A DNA stretch of 53,042 nt, from NCBI RefSeq assembly GCF_019209865.1, contig NZ_JAHUTT010000025.1:1-53042 (forward strand), given 5' to 3'. Both the position numbers and the translations under genes were made by a program. A model generated the notes under the pieces. That model saw nothing but the letters and a program-made list of their open reading frames with translations. It did not search any database and was not told where the DNA came from. Below, piece by piece: positions 44,058-52,954 of the stretch (positions are counted from its first letter, which is position 1; every line of letters begins with the position of its first letter). Source of the DNA: Shewanella sp. NIFS-20-20 (lineage in GTDB: Bacteria > Pseudomonadota > Gammaproteobacteria > Enterobacterales > Shewanellaceae).

Positions 44058-46916
44058 ATGCGTCCAAATAGCTTACTTGCTAATTCAGTGCGTTTAGCAT
44101 TGATTGGTTCTGCGGCTGCCTCTTTCACAATACCAGTTGCATTAGCAGCTGAAGAGGCTGTAGACAATAATATTGAAAAAATTCAAGTAACCGGTTCGCG
44201 AATTAAACGAACCGACATGGAGACTTCAAGCCCAGTTCAAATAACAACTGCAGAAGAAATTCAATCGATTGGTTACACAAACATTGAGGAGGTGTTAAAT
44301 CAGCTGCCTCAATTAGAAGCTGCATCAACGCAGCTGCAATCTAATGGTGCATCTGGTGTGGCAACATTGGATTTACGTGGTTTAGGTTCTAACCGAACTT
44401 TAGTGCTCATGAATGGTCGTCGTTTACAGCCTGGTGGGGTGTACTCCCAAGCGCCTGATGTTAACCAAATACCAACTGCTTTAATTAAGCGAGTTGAGGT
44501 GTTAACCGGTGGTGGTTCATCTACTTATGGTGCGGATGCTGTTGCTGGTGTTGTTAACTTTGTCATGGATGATAAGTTTGAAGGTTTTGAGCTTAAAGTT
44601 GGTGGTTCAGGATTTCAGCACGATAATGACAACAAATATATTCAAGGGTTAATGGATGAAAAAGGCTTTGACTATCCTTCCGGTAACTCTGGCCTAGACG
44701 GAAAAAGCACAAGCATAAGCCTTGCGTTAGGTGGTGCATTCGCTAATGGTAAAGGTCATGCAACGGCATATGCAACATGGAAAAAATCTGACGCCTTACT
44801 TCAAGGTGAGCGAGATTATTCTTCTTGCGCGCTGAATGATGCCGGTACTAGTTGTGGTGGTTCAGCAAACGCTGTAGTGCCAAACTTTTTCTTTTACCCT
44901 GTAGTAAATGGTGAAGTAGATTATACGCAGGAAGCGTTTTGGAGTTTAACGTCTGACGGTACGTTTAGCCCTTACGATGGAACCAATTTATATAACTATG
45001 CTCCGATCAATCATTTCATGAGACCAGATGAGCGTTACACGCTTGGTGCATTTATTGATTATGAAATCAATGAGCATGCAAGACCATTCATGGAAATCTC
45101 CTACATGAATGATAATACTGATGCTCAAATTGCTGAATCGGGTACTTTCTTCAATGAAGAGTATCGTTTGGATTTTAATAACCCATTATTAAGTGCCGCG
45201 CAGAAGCAACAGCTCCAAAATGAATTTGGCTTAGGTGCTAATGATGAGTTCGTTGCATACATTGGTAAGCGAAATGTAGAAGGTGGGCCACGTGCTTCAT
45301 TGCTAGAACACAATTCGTTTCGTATTGTGACTGGTATTCGAGGTGACATCAATGATAGCTGGAGTTATGAAACTAGTTATCAATTTGGCCAAACAAGCTC
45401 AAGTGCCGGTTATATCAATGATTTCTTTGGCCCTCGTATTGGTCAGGCAATTGGTGCCATTGGCGCGGATGCATGTACTGGAGACTGTATTCCTTATGAA
45501 GTGTTTACATACCAAGGTGTAACTGCTGAAGCTGCAAAAAATCTTACTGGAACAGCAATCCTTAACGGTGTGACGACTCAAACAATTTATCAGGGTTTTG
45601 TCTCTGGTGATTTTGATTACGCACTGCCATCAGCGTCCTCTTCAATTGCCGCTGTATTAGGTGCTGAGCGCCGTGAAGTTGCGTTTGAAAGAATTGCAGA
45701 TGAAGTATTTGCAAAAGGTCTTTTGCTAGGTCAGGGGGGCCCCACTGAAAGCTTGATTGGTGGCTATAATGTCAATGAAGTGTTTGCTGAATTGAGCGTA
45801 CCACTTGTAAATGATGCTCCTGGCGTCGATGCATTGATTTTAGATTTAGGTGGCAGATACTCTGATTATAATACCACTGGCGGTGATACTACTTATAAAG
45901 TCGCTTTAGATTATTCTCCAGTCGAAGATTGGAAGTTACGAGCAAGCTATAATCGCGCTACAAGAGCACCCAATGTCGGTGAATTATTTGCCGCCCAAAG
46001 CATTGGCTTGTTCAGTGGTTCGGACCCGTGTAGTGGTGCAACTCCAACGGCATCTGCTGCTGAATGTGCTCGCACCGGGGTAACTGCAGCTCAATACGGT
46101 AATATATCAGCATCTCCTGCTGGTCAGTACAACCAATTTGGTGGTGGTAATACTGAGCTTCAGCCAGAATCAGCCGATACATTCACCTTAGGACTGGTTG
46201 CTCAGCCGTTTGATAACTTTAACTTTACTGTTGATTATTGGGACATTCAGGTTGAAGACGTTATTTCAACTGCTGGCGCTCAACTCATACTCAATTCGTG
46301 TGTATATCAAAATCAATTCTGTGATTCAGTTTCTCGTAGTAATTCTGGTAGCTTATGGATTGGTGAAAGTGGCTTCGTAACTAACCTTACCGATAACTTA
46401 GGTGGACGCCATTGGCAAGGTGTGGATTTAAATGCCGCCGCTGACTTTGATTTATTTGGTGGTAGCTTAAATACTACCCTTGCGGGTAGCTATAACATCA
46501 AGAAAGAATATGAGCCAGTGACTGGTTTGGATGAATTGACGTACGAATGTTCTGGTAATGTTAGTGTCGATTGTTTCGCACAACCGAAGTGGCGTCACAT
46601 CCTTTCTGCCAGTTATAATATGGATACATGGTGGCAAGCAACAGTGCGCTGGCGCTACTACGGTGCTGTAGATTACACATCTGCAACTCGTGTAGATACC
46701 TTGGTTGAAAATGGTATTTCTTCTCAAAATTATTTTGATTTAGTGGGTAACTTCTTTGTCACTGAAAACGTAGAGATCAGAGCCGGTGTTAACAACCTGT
46801 TTGATAAAGAGCCGCCAATGGTAGGTAACACATTATCAAGCAATGCGAATGCTGTAGCAGGTTACTACGATACTTTAGGTCGTTACTTACACGCGACAGT
46901 GACTGTTAAGTTCTAA
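44058..46916 (+). CDS. TonB-dependent outer-membrane receptor (second of two)
   Basis: A 952-residue receptor paralogous to the preceding one. The signal peptide ends near VALAAEE; the TonB-box region IEKIQVTGSRIKRTDMETSSP closely matches its neighbour. The plug has LDLRGLGSNRTLVLMNGRR and GSSTYGADAVAGVVNFVM, and the barrel ends in Phe (HATVTVKF). AGGGAG lies 9 nt before the ATG; another ATG at 44051 is out of frame. Cysteine pairs occur in extracellular loops (SSCALNDAGTSC, DACTGDC, DPCSGATPTASAAEC). The ligand is unknown. It ends in a strong terminator. Confidence 0.93.
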   Translation: MRPNSLLANSVRLALIGSAAASFTIPVALAAEEAVDNNIEKIQVTGSRIKRTDMETSSPVQITTAEEIQSIGYTNIEEVLNQLPQLEAASTQLQSNGASGVATLDLRGLGSNRTLVLMNGRRLQPGGVYSQAPDVNQIPTALIKRVEVLTGGGSSTYGADAVAGVVNFVMDDKFEGFELKVGGSGFQHDNDNKYIQGLMDEKGFDYPSGNSGLDGKSTSISLALGGAFANGKGHATAYATWKKSDALLQGERDYSSCALNDAGTSCGGSANAVVPNFFFYPVVNGEVDYTQEAFWSLTSDGTFSPYDGTNLYNYAPINHFMRPDERYTLGAFIDYEINEHARPFMEISYMNDNTDAQIAESGTFFNEEYRLDFNNPLLSAAQKQQLQNEFGLGANDEFVAYIGKRNVEGGPRASLLEHNSFRIVTGIRGDINDSWSYETSYQFGQTSSSAGYINDFFGPRIGQAIGAIGADACTGDCIPYEVFTYQGVTAEAAKNLTGTAILNGVTTQTIYQGFVSGDFDYALPSASSSIAAVLGAERREVAFERIADEVFAKGLLLGQGGPTESLIGGYNVNEVFAELSVPLVNDAPGVDALILDLGGRYSDYNTTGGDTTYKVALDYSPVEDWKLRASYNRATRAPNVGELFAAQSIGLFSGSDPCSGATPTASAAECARTGVTAAQYGNISASPAGQYNQFGGGNTELQPESADTFTLGLVAQPFDNFNFTVDYWDIQVEDVISTAGAQLILNSCVYQNQFCDSVSRSNSGSLWIGESGFVTNLTDNLGGRHWQGVDLNAAADFDLFGGSLNTTLAGSYNIKKEYEPVTGLDELTYECSGNVSVDCFAQPKWRHILSASYNMDTWWQATVRWRYYGAVDYTSATRVDTLVENGISSQNYFDLVGNFFVTENVEIRAGVNNLFDKEPPMVGNTLSSNANAVAGYYDTLGRYLHATVTVKF

Positions 46917-47008
46917 TATCATTAACTAGGCATAACATCATGTCGTCAATGTTGGTCCTGTTTTAATGGGGGACCGGATTAAACAGGCTCAACATTTGAT
47001 GATAAAGT

Positions 47009-47040
47009 AAAAACCGAGTGCATTTGCACTCGGTTTTTTT
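47009..47040 (+). terminator. Terminator of the second TonB receptor
   Basis: ACCGAGTGC-ATTT-GCACTCGGT with A run before and seven T after, about 95 nt downstream of the stop codon. Confidence 0.92.
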
Positions 47041-47200
47041 ATGCTGGCAAGTCTACCCCGCCGTCCGCAGTCTATCGCAATATTCCCGCGTGCTCCGCCT
47101 AAGTTAACATATCGAAATGGCTGCTAATTCTATAAAATTTCGAGTAAAAAGCACGCGCATGCCTTTGGGGCAGCTGTCATCGAAGTGCGAGGCAGTTTGA

Positions 47201-47693
47201 TTAAGCCTAATGATCTAAAAAGGTCATAATTGCGCTTTGTATCAACCCCAAGCTTATGAACACGCCGTGGTTACTTTAGCCTGTGCATAAGTAGATAAAC
47301 CTTGGCTTCTGCCCATGACGCCCACTCCTTGATGCGAGCAATAAGATAACCCAAGATTTCTACTCGCAAGTAGACTAAGTTTGAATATAGCCGCCAAAAC
47401 CCGTATCAGTCTGTCTCGGCTAAGCATGAGTCGGCACTTGGGGTGGATGGCTCTTGTAAGATGACTCGGGTGATAAATGCTTTTCTTGCACAGCCAATCT
47501 CTAGAACAGCGCTTGGCCAAACATGCTCGGCATGGTTAAATGATTACCATATGTAATCGTTTTATATCAATAAGATACTTGTCATACCCAATCAATATAC
47601 TTAACACAAAACTAGCATGGGACACATAGCTTGCGTACTCACGTTTGCACCAAAATTTACATAAATTTGATTTTATATAGTTAAGCCTAATGA
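47201..47693. repeat. Orphan segment flanked by 13 bp direct repeats
   Basis: TTAAGCCTAATGA is present exactly at 47201-47213 and 47681-47693, bounding 467 bp. Inside, the minus strand has a frame of 88 codons (47520-47254) and, in another frame, a stretch of 44 codons ending at 47271 (RIKEWASWAEAKVYLLMHRLK-stop region) that continues upstream beyond an in-frame TGA at 47406-47408 to about 47530. Neither matches a family I recognise. It could be a relic of a mobile element or a dispersed repeat. A perfect inverted repeat, GATTAC-CATAT-GTAATC, lies at 47542-47558. Confidence 0.5.
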
Positions 47694-47728
47694 AACGTAT
47701 ATTTTTGTTATTTTAGCTGGTGTCCGAT

Positions 47729-47746
47729 TGTTGACATAGGTCAACA
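47729..47746. promoter_or_regulatory. Palindromic operator over the TonB2 operon promoter
   Basis: TGTTGAC-ATAG-GTCAACA, perfect 7 bp arms. It contains TTGACA (47731-47736), a consensus -35. The TTGAC-N4-GTCAA core resembles sites of the CRP/FNR superfamily (TTGAT-N4-ATCAA for FNR), but the identity is unproven. An alternative promoter is TTGTGA (47749-47754), 17 nt, TATACC (47772-47777). Confidence 0.55.
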
Positions 47747-47770
47747 TTTTGTGAAATGATGCGAGCGGGT

Positions 47771-47850
47771 CTATACCATTCTTTGGTGTAGAGAAGTAAA
47801 GAAAAGACTAACAATCACAAGAGAAAGACATACTTAGCGGTAAAGTATGT
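47771..47850 (+). other. Structured leader of the TonB2 operon
   Basis: Two hairpins follow the promoter: CTATACCA/TGGTGTAG (47771-47791, one G-U pair) and ACATACTT-AGCGGTA-AAGTATGT (47828-47850, perfect 8 bp stem). About 80 nt remain to the start codon. It is a candidate 5' regulatory leader, but no known riboswitch class is recognised. Confidence 0.45.
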
Positions 47851-47930
47851 AAGTTCCACCCCCAAGGTGTTGCGAACCCATTCATTACCTGCAAGTTAAC
47901 TTTTTATTCACTTCAAATTGGTTGGGAACT

Positions 47931-48713
47931 ATGTCCAAGGTAAGCAATAGAACAAAAATCGCTACTGCACTTGTTGGCGCTCTGGCGTTAGCCAGCAGCA
48001 ACCTAGTGGTTGCAGATCCACTTACCGACGTGCAAAAAGCAGATAGCAAAGTCCACGCTGAAGCCGCTGCGTCACAGAAAAAAATTGATAAATACTATGA
48101 TCAAGCGCAAGACATGTTGTTTGAATACAGCACTGTTGCCGATGAGCGTGAATCACTGAAAGCCTACAATGATTACGTTGCAACCTTAGTTGCAGATCAA
48201 GAAAACACCATGGGAGCCATTCAAAACGACATCAATGGTATTGATAAACTACGCCAAGGCGTGGTGCCATTAATGTTCAGCATGGTTGACTCTTTAGAAC
48301 AGTTTGTTCAATTAGATTTACCTTTCAATACTGAAGTTCGTGCTGAGCGTGTTCAGAACTTGAGAAATTTACTGAATACGGCCGAAGTGTCACTGGCAGA
48401 AAAGTACCGTTTGATTTTGGATGCTTACAGCATCGAACGTGAATACGGTAACTTTGTGGCTGTGAAAACCGGTCAAATTAATATCGATGGCAAAGAGATT
48501 TTGGTTGATTTCTTTAACTTGGGGCGCGTTGCCTTATACGCCCAAAGTCTAGATCAGCGTTCAGGCTGGATCTACAACCCGGAAACTCAGTCATGGGATG
48601 TGCTGGATGATAGCTATATGCGTGAACTGACGAAAGGTATTCGCATTGCTCGTAAGCAAGGCGCACCTGATATGTTCGCATTACCAGTTCCAGCTGCGGA
48701 GGCTGCACAATAA
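47931..48713 (+). CDS. DUF3450 periplasmic coiled-coil protein
   Basis: A 260-residue exported protein. The ATG at 47931 gives a signal peptide MSKVSNRTKIATALVGALALASS and cleavage near VVADP; an in-frame TTG 9 nt earlier is unlikely. Residues about 30-110 form a long coiled coil, followed by a compact domain (VPLMFSMVDSLEQFVQLDLPF, EREYGNF, DQRSGWIYNPETQSWDVL). The pattern matches DUF3450, found in marine gammaproteobacteria beside TonB2-type operons. Function is unknown. It is the first gene of the operon, and its TAA overlaps the next ATG by 1 nt. Confidence 0.85.
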   Translation: MSKVSNRTKIATALVGALALASSNLVVADPLTDVQKADSKVHAEAAASQKKIDKYYDQAQDMLFEYSTVADERESLKAYNDYVATLVADQENTMGAIQNDINGIDKLRQGVVPLMFSMVDSLEQFVQLDLPFNTEVRAERVQNLRNLLNTAEVSLAEKYRLILDAYSIEREYGNFVAVKTGQINIDGKEILVDFFNLGRVALYAQSLDQRSGWIYNPETQSWDVLDDSYMRELTKGIRIARKQGAPDMFALPVPAAEAAQ

Positions 48714-50065
48714 TGAAAAAGTTAATGATTTCAGCTGTGGTTGCAGCAACTTTTGCTTTATCTGGTATGGCAGTTGCTGCTGATCAGCCGAAGAACATTG
48801 AGCAATTGCTTAAACAAGTTCAGGTTGACCGCGCAAATGCCTCTAAAACAAACAGCAAGCGTGAGGCTGAGTTCAGAGCCGAAACTGGCGACAAAGCGGC
48901 CATGCTCAAGCGTGAGAAAGATGCGTTAGCTGCTGAGCGTCAACGTGGTAAAGATCTTAACCAAGCTTTCCTTGATAATGAGCGTAAAATTGCTCAGTTA
49001 GAAGAAGATTTAAAAACAGCTCAAGGTGACTTGGGTGAGATGTTTGGTGTGGTTAAAGGCGAGGCCGGTGATTTTGCTGGTAAGCTGATCGGTTCAAATA
49101 TCAGTGCGCAATACCCTGGTCGTGAAGTGTTTATTGCCGACCTTGGTGCCCGTAAGCAATTACCAAAAATTGAAGAGTTACAACGTTTTTGGGAAGAGCA
49201 GTTATTTGAAATGGTTGAAAGCGGCAAAGTCGTTAACTTCCAAGGTAAAGTTACCGATATCGAAGGTAACGTTCGCGATACGACCATTACCCGTGTGGGA
49301 CCATTCAACCTGTTAGCCGATGGTGAATACGTCGTATTCAACAACGAACTTGACATCATCCAGGAGTTATCACAACAACCAGACGGTTATGTGGTCAGCA
49401 CCGTGGCACCGTTCCAATCTGCCAATGCCGGGACTGAAACCCTCTATATTGACCCTGTCAAAGGTGTACTGTTAAGTATCTTTACCCAAAAAGCCACCAT
49501 TGAAGACCGTATTGAAGCTGGTGGCCCAATTGGTTACATCATTATTGCTTTGTTGGCCTTAGGTGCATTGATTGCCCTTGAGCGACTGATCACTCTGTAT
49601 ATTGTGGGTGCTAAGGTTAAGAGTCAGCGTAAGAACTTGGATAATCCAGGTAATAACCCGCTGGGTCGTATCTTGAAAGTCTATCAAGAGAACAAGAATG
49701 TCGATGTTGAAACTCTTGAGTTGAAACTTGACGAAGCTATCTTGAAAGAAACACCAGCGTTAGAAGCGCGTATTTCTATCATCAAGGTACTCGCTGCTAT
49801 CGCGCCTATGATGGGTCTGCTCGGTACAGTAACCGGTATGATTGCAACCTTCCAAAGCATTCAGCTGTTCGGTACTGGTGATCCTAAGCTGATGGCGGGT
49901 GGTATTTCGATGGCACTGGTCACCACAGTACAAGGCTTGATTGCGGCACTGCCACTGATGTTACTGCATGCGATTGTGGTTGCACGTAGCAAGTCAATTG
50001 TACAAATTCTTGAAGAGCAGAGCGCTGGTATTATCGCCGCGCACGCTGAGAAGAGGGCTGACTAA
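48713..50065 (+). CDS. TtpC-like large ExbB/TolQ proton-channel protein
   Basis: A 450-residue protein with a signal peptide (MKKLMISAVVAATFALSGMAVA), a periplasmic coiled-coil domain (to about residue 130) and mixed domain, then a MotA/TolQ/ExbB channel domain in the last 180 residues. The three membrane helices are visible: GYIIIALLALGALIALERL, APMMGLLGTVTGMIATFQ and VTTVQGLIAALPLMLLHAIV. This is the architecture of TtpC, an extra component of Vibrio TonB2 systems. It abuts the ExbB gene with a TAATG overlap. Confidence 0.87.
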   Translation: MKKLMISAVVAATFALSGMAVAADQPKNIEQLLKQVQVDRANASKTNSKREAEFRAETGDKAAMLKREKDALAAERQRGKDLNQAFLDNERKIAQLEEDLKTAQGDLGEMFGVVKGEAGDFAGKLIGSNISAQYPGREVFIADLGARKQLPKIEELQRFWEEQLFEMVESGKVVNFQGKVTDIEGNVRDTTITRVGPFNLLADGEYVVFNNELDIIQELSQQPDGYVVSTVAPFQSANAGTETLYIDPVKGVLLSIFTQKATIEDRIEAGGPIGYIIIALLALGALIALERLITLYIVGAKVKSQRKNLDNPGNNPLGRILKVYQENKNVDVETLELKLDEAILKETPALEARISIIKVLAAIAPMMGLLGTVTGMIATFQSIQLFGTGDPKLMAGGISMALVTTVQGLIAALPLMLLHAIVVARSKSIVQILEEQSAGIIAAHAEKRAD

Positions 50066-50592
50066 TGATGCTATACCTGATGGATATTTGGGATTCCGTC
50101 AGGGGCTTCATGGCCTCCGGAGGCGATGTCCTCTGGCTGGTTGCGGTAGTGTTATTTTTAATGTGGGTGTTAATGCTTGAACGTTATTGGTACCTCAATT
50201 GGGTGTCACCAAAACAACATAAAGCCATTATCGCTGCATGGGAACAACGGACGGACACCACGTCCTGGTATGCACACCGCATCCGTGAAGCTTGGGTATC
50301 CCAAGCTAAGCAAGATTTAACTGCACGTATGCTGATTATTAAAACCTTAGTTGCAGTGTGTCCAATGATTGGTCTGTTAGGCACAGTAACGGGGATGATT
50401 TCAGTATTCGATGTAATGGCAGTTCATGGGACGAGTAATGCTCGTATGATGGCAGCTGGTATTTCAATGGCGACCATGCCGACAATGGCGGGAATGGTAG
50501 CAGCACTTTCAGGCGTATTCTTTAGTGCTCGGTTAGATGCCAAGATGAAAATCAGTCTTGAAAAGCTGAAAGACAGCCTGTCACACCACTAG
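50065..50592 (+). CDS. exbB: ExbB-type biopolymer transport protein
   Basis: A 175-residue proton-channel subunit of the TonB energising complex in the inner membrane. Three membrane segments are visible: VLWLVAVVLFLMWVLMLE, VCPMIGLLGTVTGMISVF and MPTMAGMVAALSGVFFSA. The short length is typical of TonB2-type ExbB. The first two codons are both ATG; either could start. It overlaps the preceding stop and lies 14 nt before exbD. Confidence 0.92.
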   Translation: MMLYLMDIWDSVRGFMASGGDVLWLVAVVLFLMWVLMLERYWYLNWVSPKQHKAIIAAWEQRTDTTSWYAHRIREAWVSQAKQDLTARMLIIKTLVAVCPMIGLLGTVTGMISVFDVMAVHGTSNARMMAAGISMATMPTMAGMVAALSGVFFSARLDAKMKISLEKLKDSLSHH

Positions 50593-50606
50593 AAGAGAGA
50601 TTAAAC

Positions 50607-51011
50607 ATGGCACGTAAAAAGCATTCCGGTATGGATGAGGAAGCGCAAATTGATATGACACCGATGCTCGACATCGTGTTTATCATGCTGATCTTCTTTA
50701 TTGTGACGACGTCGTTTATCAAACCTTCCGGTCTTGACTATAACAAGCCTGAAGCGTCCCAGGCGACTAAAAAGCCTTCTGCGAACATCTTTATTGGTGT
50801 GAGTAAGACTGGCGTGATTATGATGGAAAACCGTCAGGTTGACATTGAGCGTGTAACCGCAAACGTTGAGCGCATGTTGGCAGAAGCTCCTGAAGCTGCA
50901 GTGTTAATTCAAGCAGATAAAGAAGCACAGCATGGCTTAGTGGTTAAGGTGCTCGATCAAGTGAAGTCAGCCGGTATTTCTAAAATATCAGTATCAGCGG
51001 GGAACGAATAA
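50607..51011 (+). CDS. exbD: ExbD-type biopolymer transport protein
   Basis: A 134-residue inner-membrane protein that works with ExbB. It has a short cytoplasmic N-terminus, one membrane helix (IVFIMLIFFIVTTSF) with the essential aspartate Asp22 (DMTPMLD), and a periplasmic domain. An AGAGAG site precedes the ATG. It is followed after 1 nt by tonB. Confidence 0.95.
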   Translation: MARKKHSGMDEEAQIDMTPMLDIVFIMLIFFIVTTSFIKPSGLDYNKPEASQATKKPSANIFIGVSKTGVIMMENRQVDIERVTANVERMLAEAPEAAVLIQADKEAQHGLVVKVLDQVKSAGISKISVSAGNE

Positions 51012-51012
51012 T

Positions 51013-51633
51013 ATGCTAAGAGCAATAGTATCAATCATCGTTGGTGCTGCTATTACTTTTGCTCTGTTCGTATTTATGGCGTTTTTGATTGGTGGCGGCG
51101 CTAAGCGCGCCGAAACCAGTGAAGATGCACCTGTTATTGAAATTACGATGGATAAACAGGATGCGACAGCACAGAAGAAGCCAAGGGTAGTTCCTAAGCC
51201 ACCACCACCACCAGAGAAGCCACCTCAGTTGGATCCGACTCCGCCTGATACGTCTTCAGACATTGATAGCAATATGTCGTTCAATATGGGTGGTGTTGCG
51301 GCCGGCGGTTTAAGTACTGGCTTTAAATTAGGCGATATGATGACTCGTGATGGCGATGCAACCCCGGTGGTTCGTATCGACCCTCAATGGCCGGTGCAAG
51401 CACTGCGTGATGGTAAAGAAGGTTTTGTTCAACTGAGCTTTACTATTAACGAGCTTGGTGGCGTTGAAGACATTGAAGTGATCAATGCCGAGCCAAAACG
51501 ACTCTTTGATCGTGAAGCCAAGCGCGCATTGTCAAAGTGGAAGTACAAGCCAAAAATTGTTGATGGTAAGCCAATGAAGCAACCTGGCATGACAGTTCAA
51601 CTGGACTTTACACTCGATAAGCAAGGGAGATAA
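51013..51633 (+). CDS. tonB: TonB protein (TonB2 type)
   Basis: A 206-residue energy transducer. An N-terminal anchor helix (IVSIIVGAAITFALFVFMAFLIGG) is followed by a short proline-rich spacer (VPKPPPPPEKPPQLDPTPPD) and the C-terminal TonB domain (RIDPQWPVQALRDGKEGFVQLSFTI ... LSKWKYKPKIVDGKP). The spacer is shorter than in E. coli TonB (239 residues), as in TonB2 proteins. It may energise the two receptors encoded just upstream. Confidence 0.94.
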   Translation: MLRAIVSIIVGAAITFALFVFMAFLIGGGAKRAETSEDAPVIEITMDKQDATAQKKPRVVPKPPPPPEKPPQLDPTPPDTSSDIDSNMSFNMGGVAAGGLSTGFKLGDMMTRDGDATPVVRIDPQWPVQALRDGKEGFVQLSFTINELGGVEDIEVINAEPKRLFDREAKRALSKWKYKPKIVDGKPMKQPGMTVQLDFTLDKQGR

Positions 51634-51635
51634 GC

Positions 51636-52889
51636 ATGCGTAAAGTTAGTAGCTATGCAACCGCATTATTATTTTCTCTGTGTGGTGGCAGTTTAGTCTT
51701 GTCTCCTTTGGCATTAGCTAAAGGTGACTGTCCGATTGACAATCGCAAATCGCAAGCGGTCGGTGAGCGTAGTGGTAAGAAGGTACAACGTTCTTACGAA
51801 GCTTACACCAACGGTAGCCTTGATGAAGCGATTGGTATTTTGTTAGAAGTGAATCCTAGTGATACTTTTGATAAAGCTTATGTTGCTCGTATGCTGGGTA
51901 ATTTCTACGCTGAAAAAGGCGACATGTCAGCGTCGAGAAAATACTTAAAGCAAGCGGTAGATGCCGATGTGCTAAGCGGTACGGATCATGCGGGTACCTT
52001 ACGTCTTTATGCTGATATCTTGTTACAAGAGAAACAGTTTAAAGAGGCCATTCCTTATTATTATAAGTGGATTGATTTTACTTGTAAGACCAATGATGCC
52101 ACGGTTTATAAGCGTATTGGTGTGGCTTACACTGAGCTTGAACAATGGGATAAGGTACTTGAAGTGGCGAACAAGGGTATTGAATTGGCCGATAAGCCCG
52201 ATCAAACCCTTTATCAAATGAAACTTACCGCTTACTACAACAAAAAACAGTACAAAAATGCTGTATCTGTACTGGAGACAATGATCCCTATTTGGCAAAC
52301 TGAAAAACGCCTATGGGTCCAGTTGGCTCAATTTTACGTAGTGACTGAAAGTTATGATAAAGCCTTGGCAACCTATGATTTGGCCTATAAAAATGGCTTT
52401 TTGGAAACCGAAGCAAACATTACTCGTTTGGCGCAACTGTTAAATCAAAAGGAGTCTCCGTATCGTGCGGCTCAGATTTATCAGAAAAACCTCGATAATG
52501 GCATGATCCCTAAGAATGAAAAGTCATATAAGTTACTTGCGACTTTTTATCAAAATGCCAAAGAGTCGTCGGATGCTGCTAAGTATTATGGCTTAGCTGC
52601 AGAGGCGGGTAATGATGGTGAATTATACTTGCGTCAAGGACGATTATTGTCACTTGAACAAGAGTATAAGCCTGCAATTGCAGCGTTCAAAAAGGCACTT
52701 GATACTGGCATTAAAAACCCAGGTGAAGCACAGTTTGAATTGGCGTTGGCTTATTTAAACTTGAAGCAATACAAGCCTGCGTATCAAAATGCGTTGTTAG
52801 CCGCTAAAGATAAAAAGACAGAACGTAGTGCTAAGAGCTATATTTCTTATATTAAAGAAAAAGCTCGCATTAATAACATTACGCTCTAA
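51636..52889 (+). CDS. Exported TPR protein of the TonB2 operon (TtpB-like)
   Basis: A 417-residue protein with a signal peptide (MRKVSSYATALLFSLCGGSLV ... ALAKGDCP) and about eight tetratricopeptide-like helical repeats, for example NFYAEKGDMSASRKYLKQAV and LAYLNLKQYKPAYQNALLAA. TPR proteins close many TonB2 operons and were named TtpB in Vibrio. It is probably a periplasmic scaffold in the transport complex. It starts 2 nt after tonB and is the last gene of the operon. Confidence 0.87.
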   Translation: MRKVSSYATALLFSLCGGSLVLSPLALAKGDCPIDNRKSQAVGERSGKKVQRSYEAYTNGSLDEAIGILLEVNPSDTFDKAYVARMLGNFYAEKGDMSASRKYLKQAVDADVLSGTDHAGTLRLYADILLQEKQFKEAIPYYYKWIDFTCKTNDATVYKRIGVAYTELEQWDKVLEVANKGIELADKPDQTLYQMKLTAYYNKKQYKNAVSVLETMIPIWQTEKRLWVQLAQFYVVTESYDKALATYDLAYKNGFLETEANITRLAQLLNQKESPYRAAQIYQKNLDNGMIPKNEKSYKLLATFYQNAKESSDAAKYYGLAAEAGNDGELYLRQGRLLSLEQEYKPAIAAFKKALDTGIKNPGEAQFELALAYLNLKQYKPAYQNALLAAKDKKTERSAKSYISYIKEKARINNITL

Positions 52890-52921
52890 TTGTTTATCGG
52901 CAAAAAAACCCGCTTAGGCGT

Positions 52922-52954
52922 AATGCCGTTCACTTAGTGTGAACGGCATTTTTC
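52922..52954 (+). terminator. Terminator of the TonB2 operon
   Basis: AATGCCGTTCAC-TTAGT-GTGAACGGCATT, a perfect 12 bp stem followed by TTTCTT, 32 nt after the last stop codon. The remaining bases to 53042 show nothing recognisable. Confidence 0.92.

Noticed and set aside
44058..46916. Second receptor as a recent horizontal transfer
   Set aside because: It looked slightly A/T-richer than its neighbours, but I could not measure it and there are no mobility genes or tRNA attachment sites beside it.
47254..47520. An 88-codon minus-strand open frame as a gene
   Set aside because: No ribosome-binding site, no recognised domain, and a better protein-like frame overlaps it in another phase. Treated as part of the orphan repeat segment.
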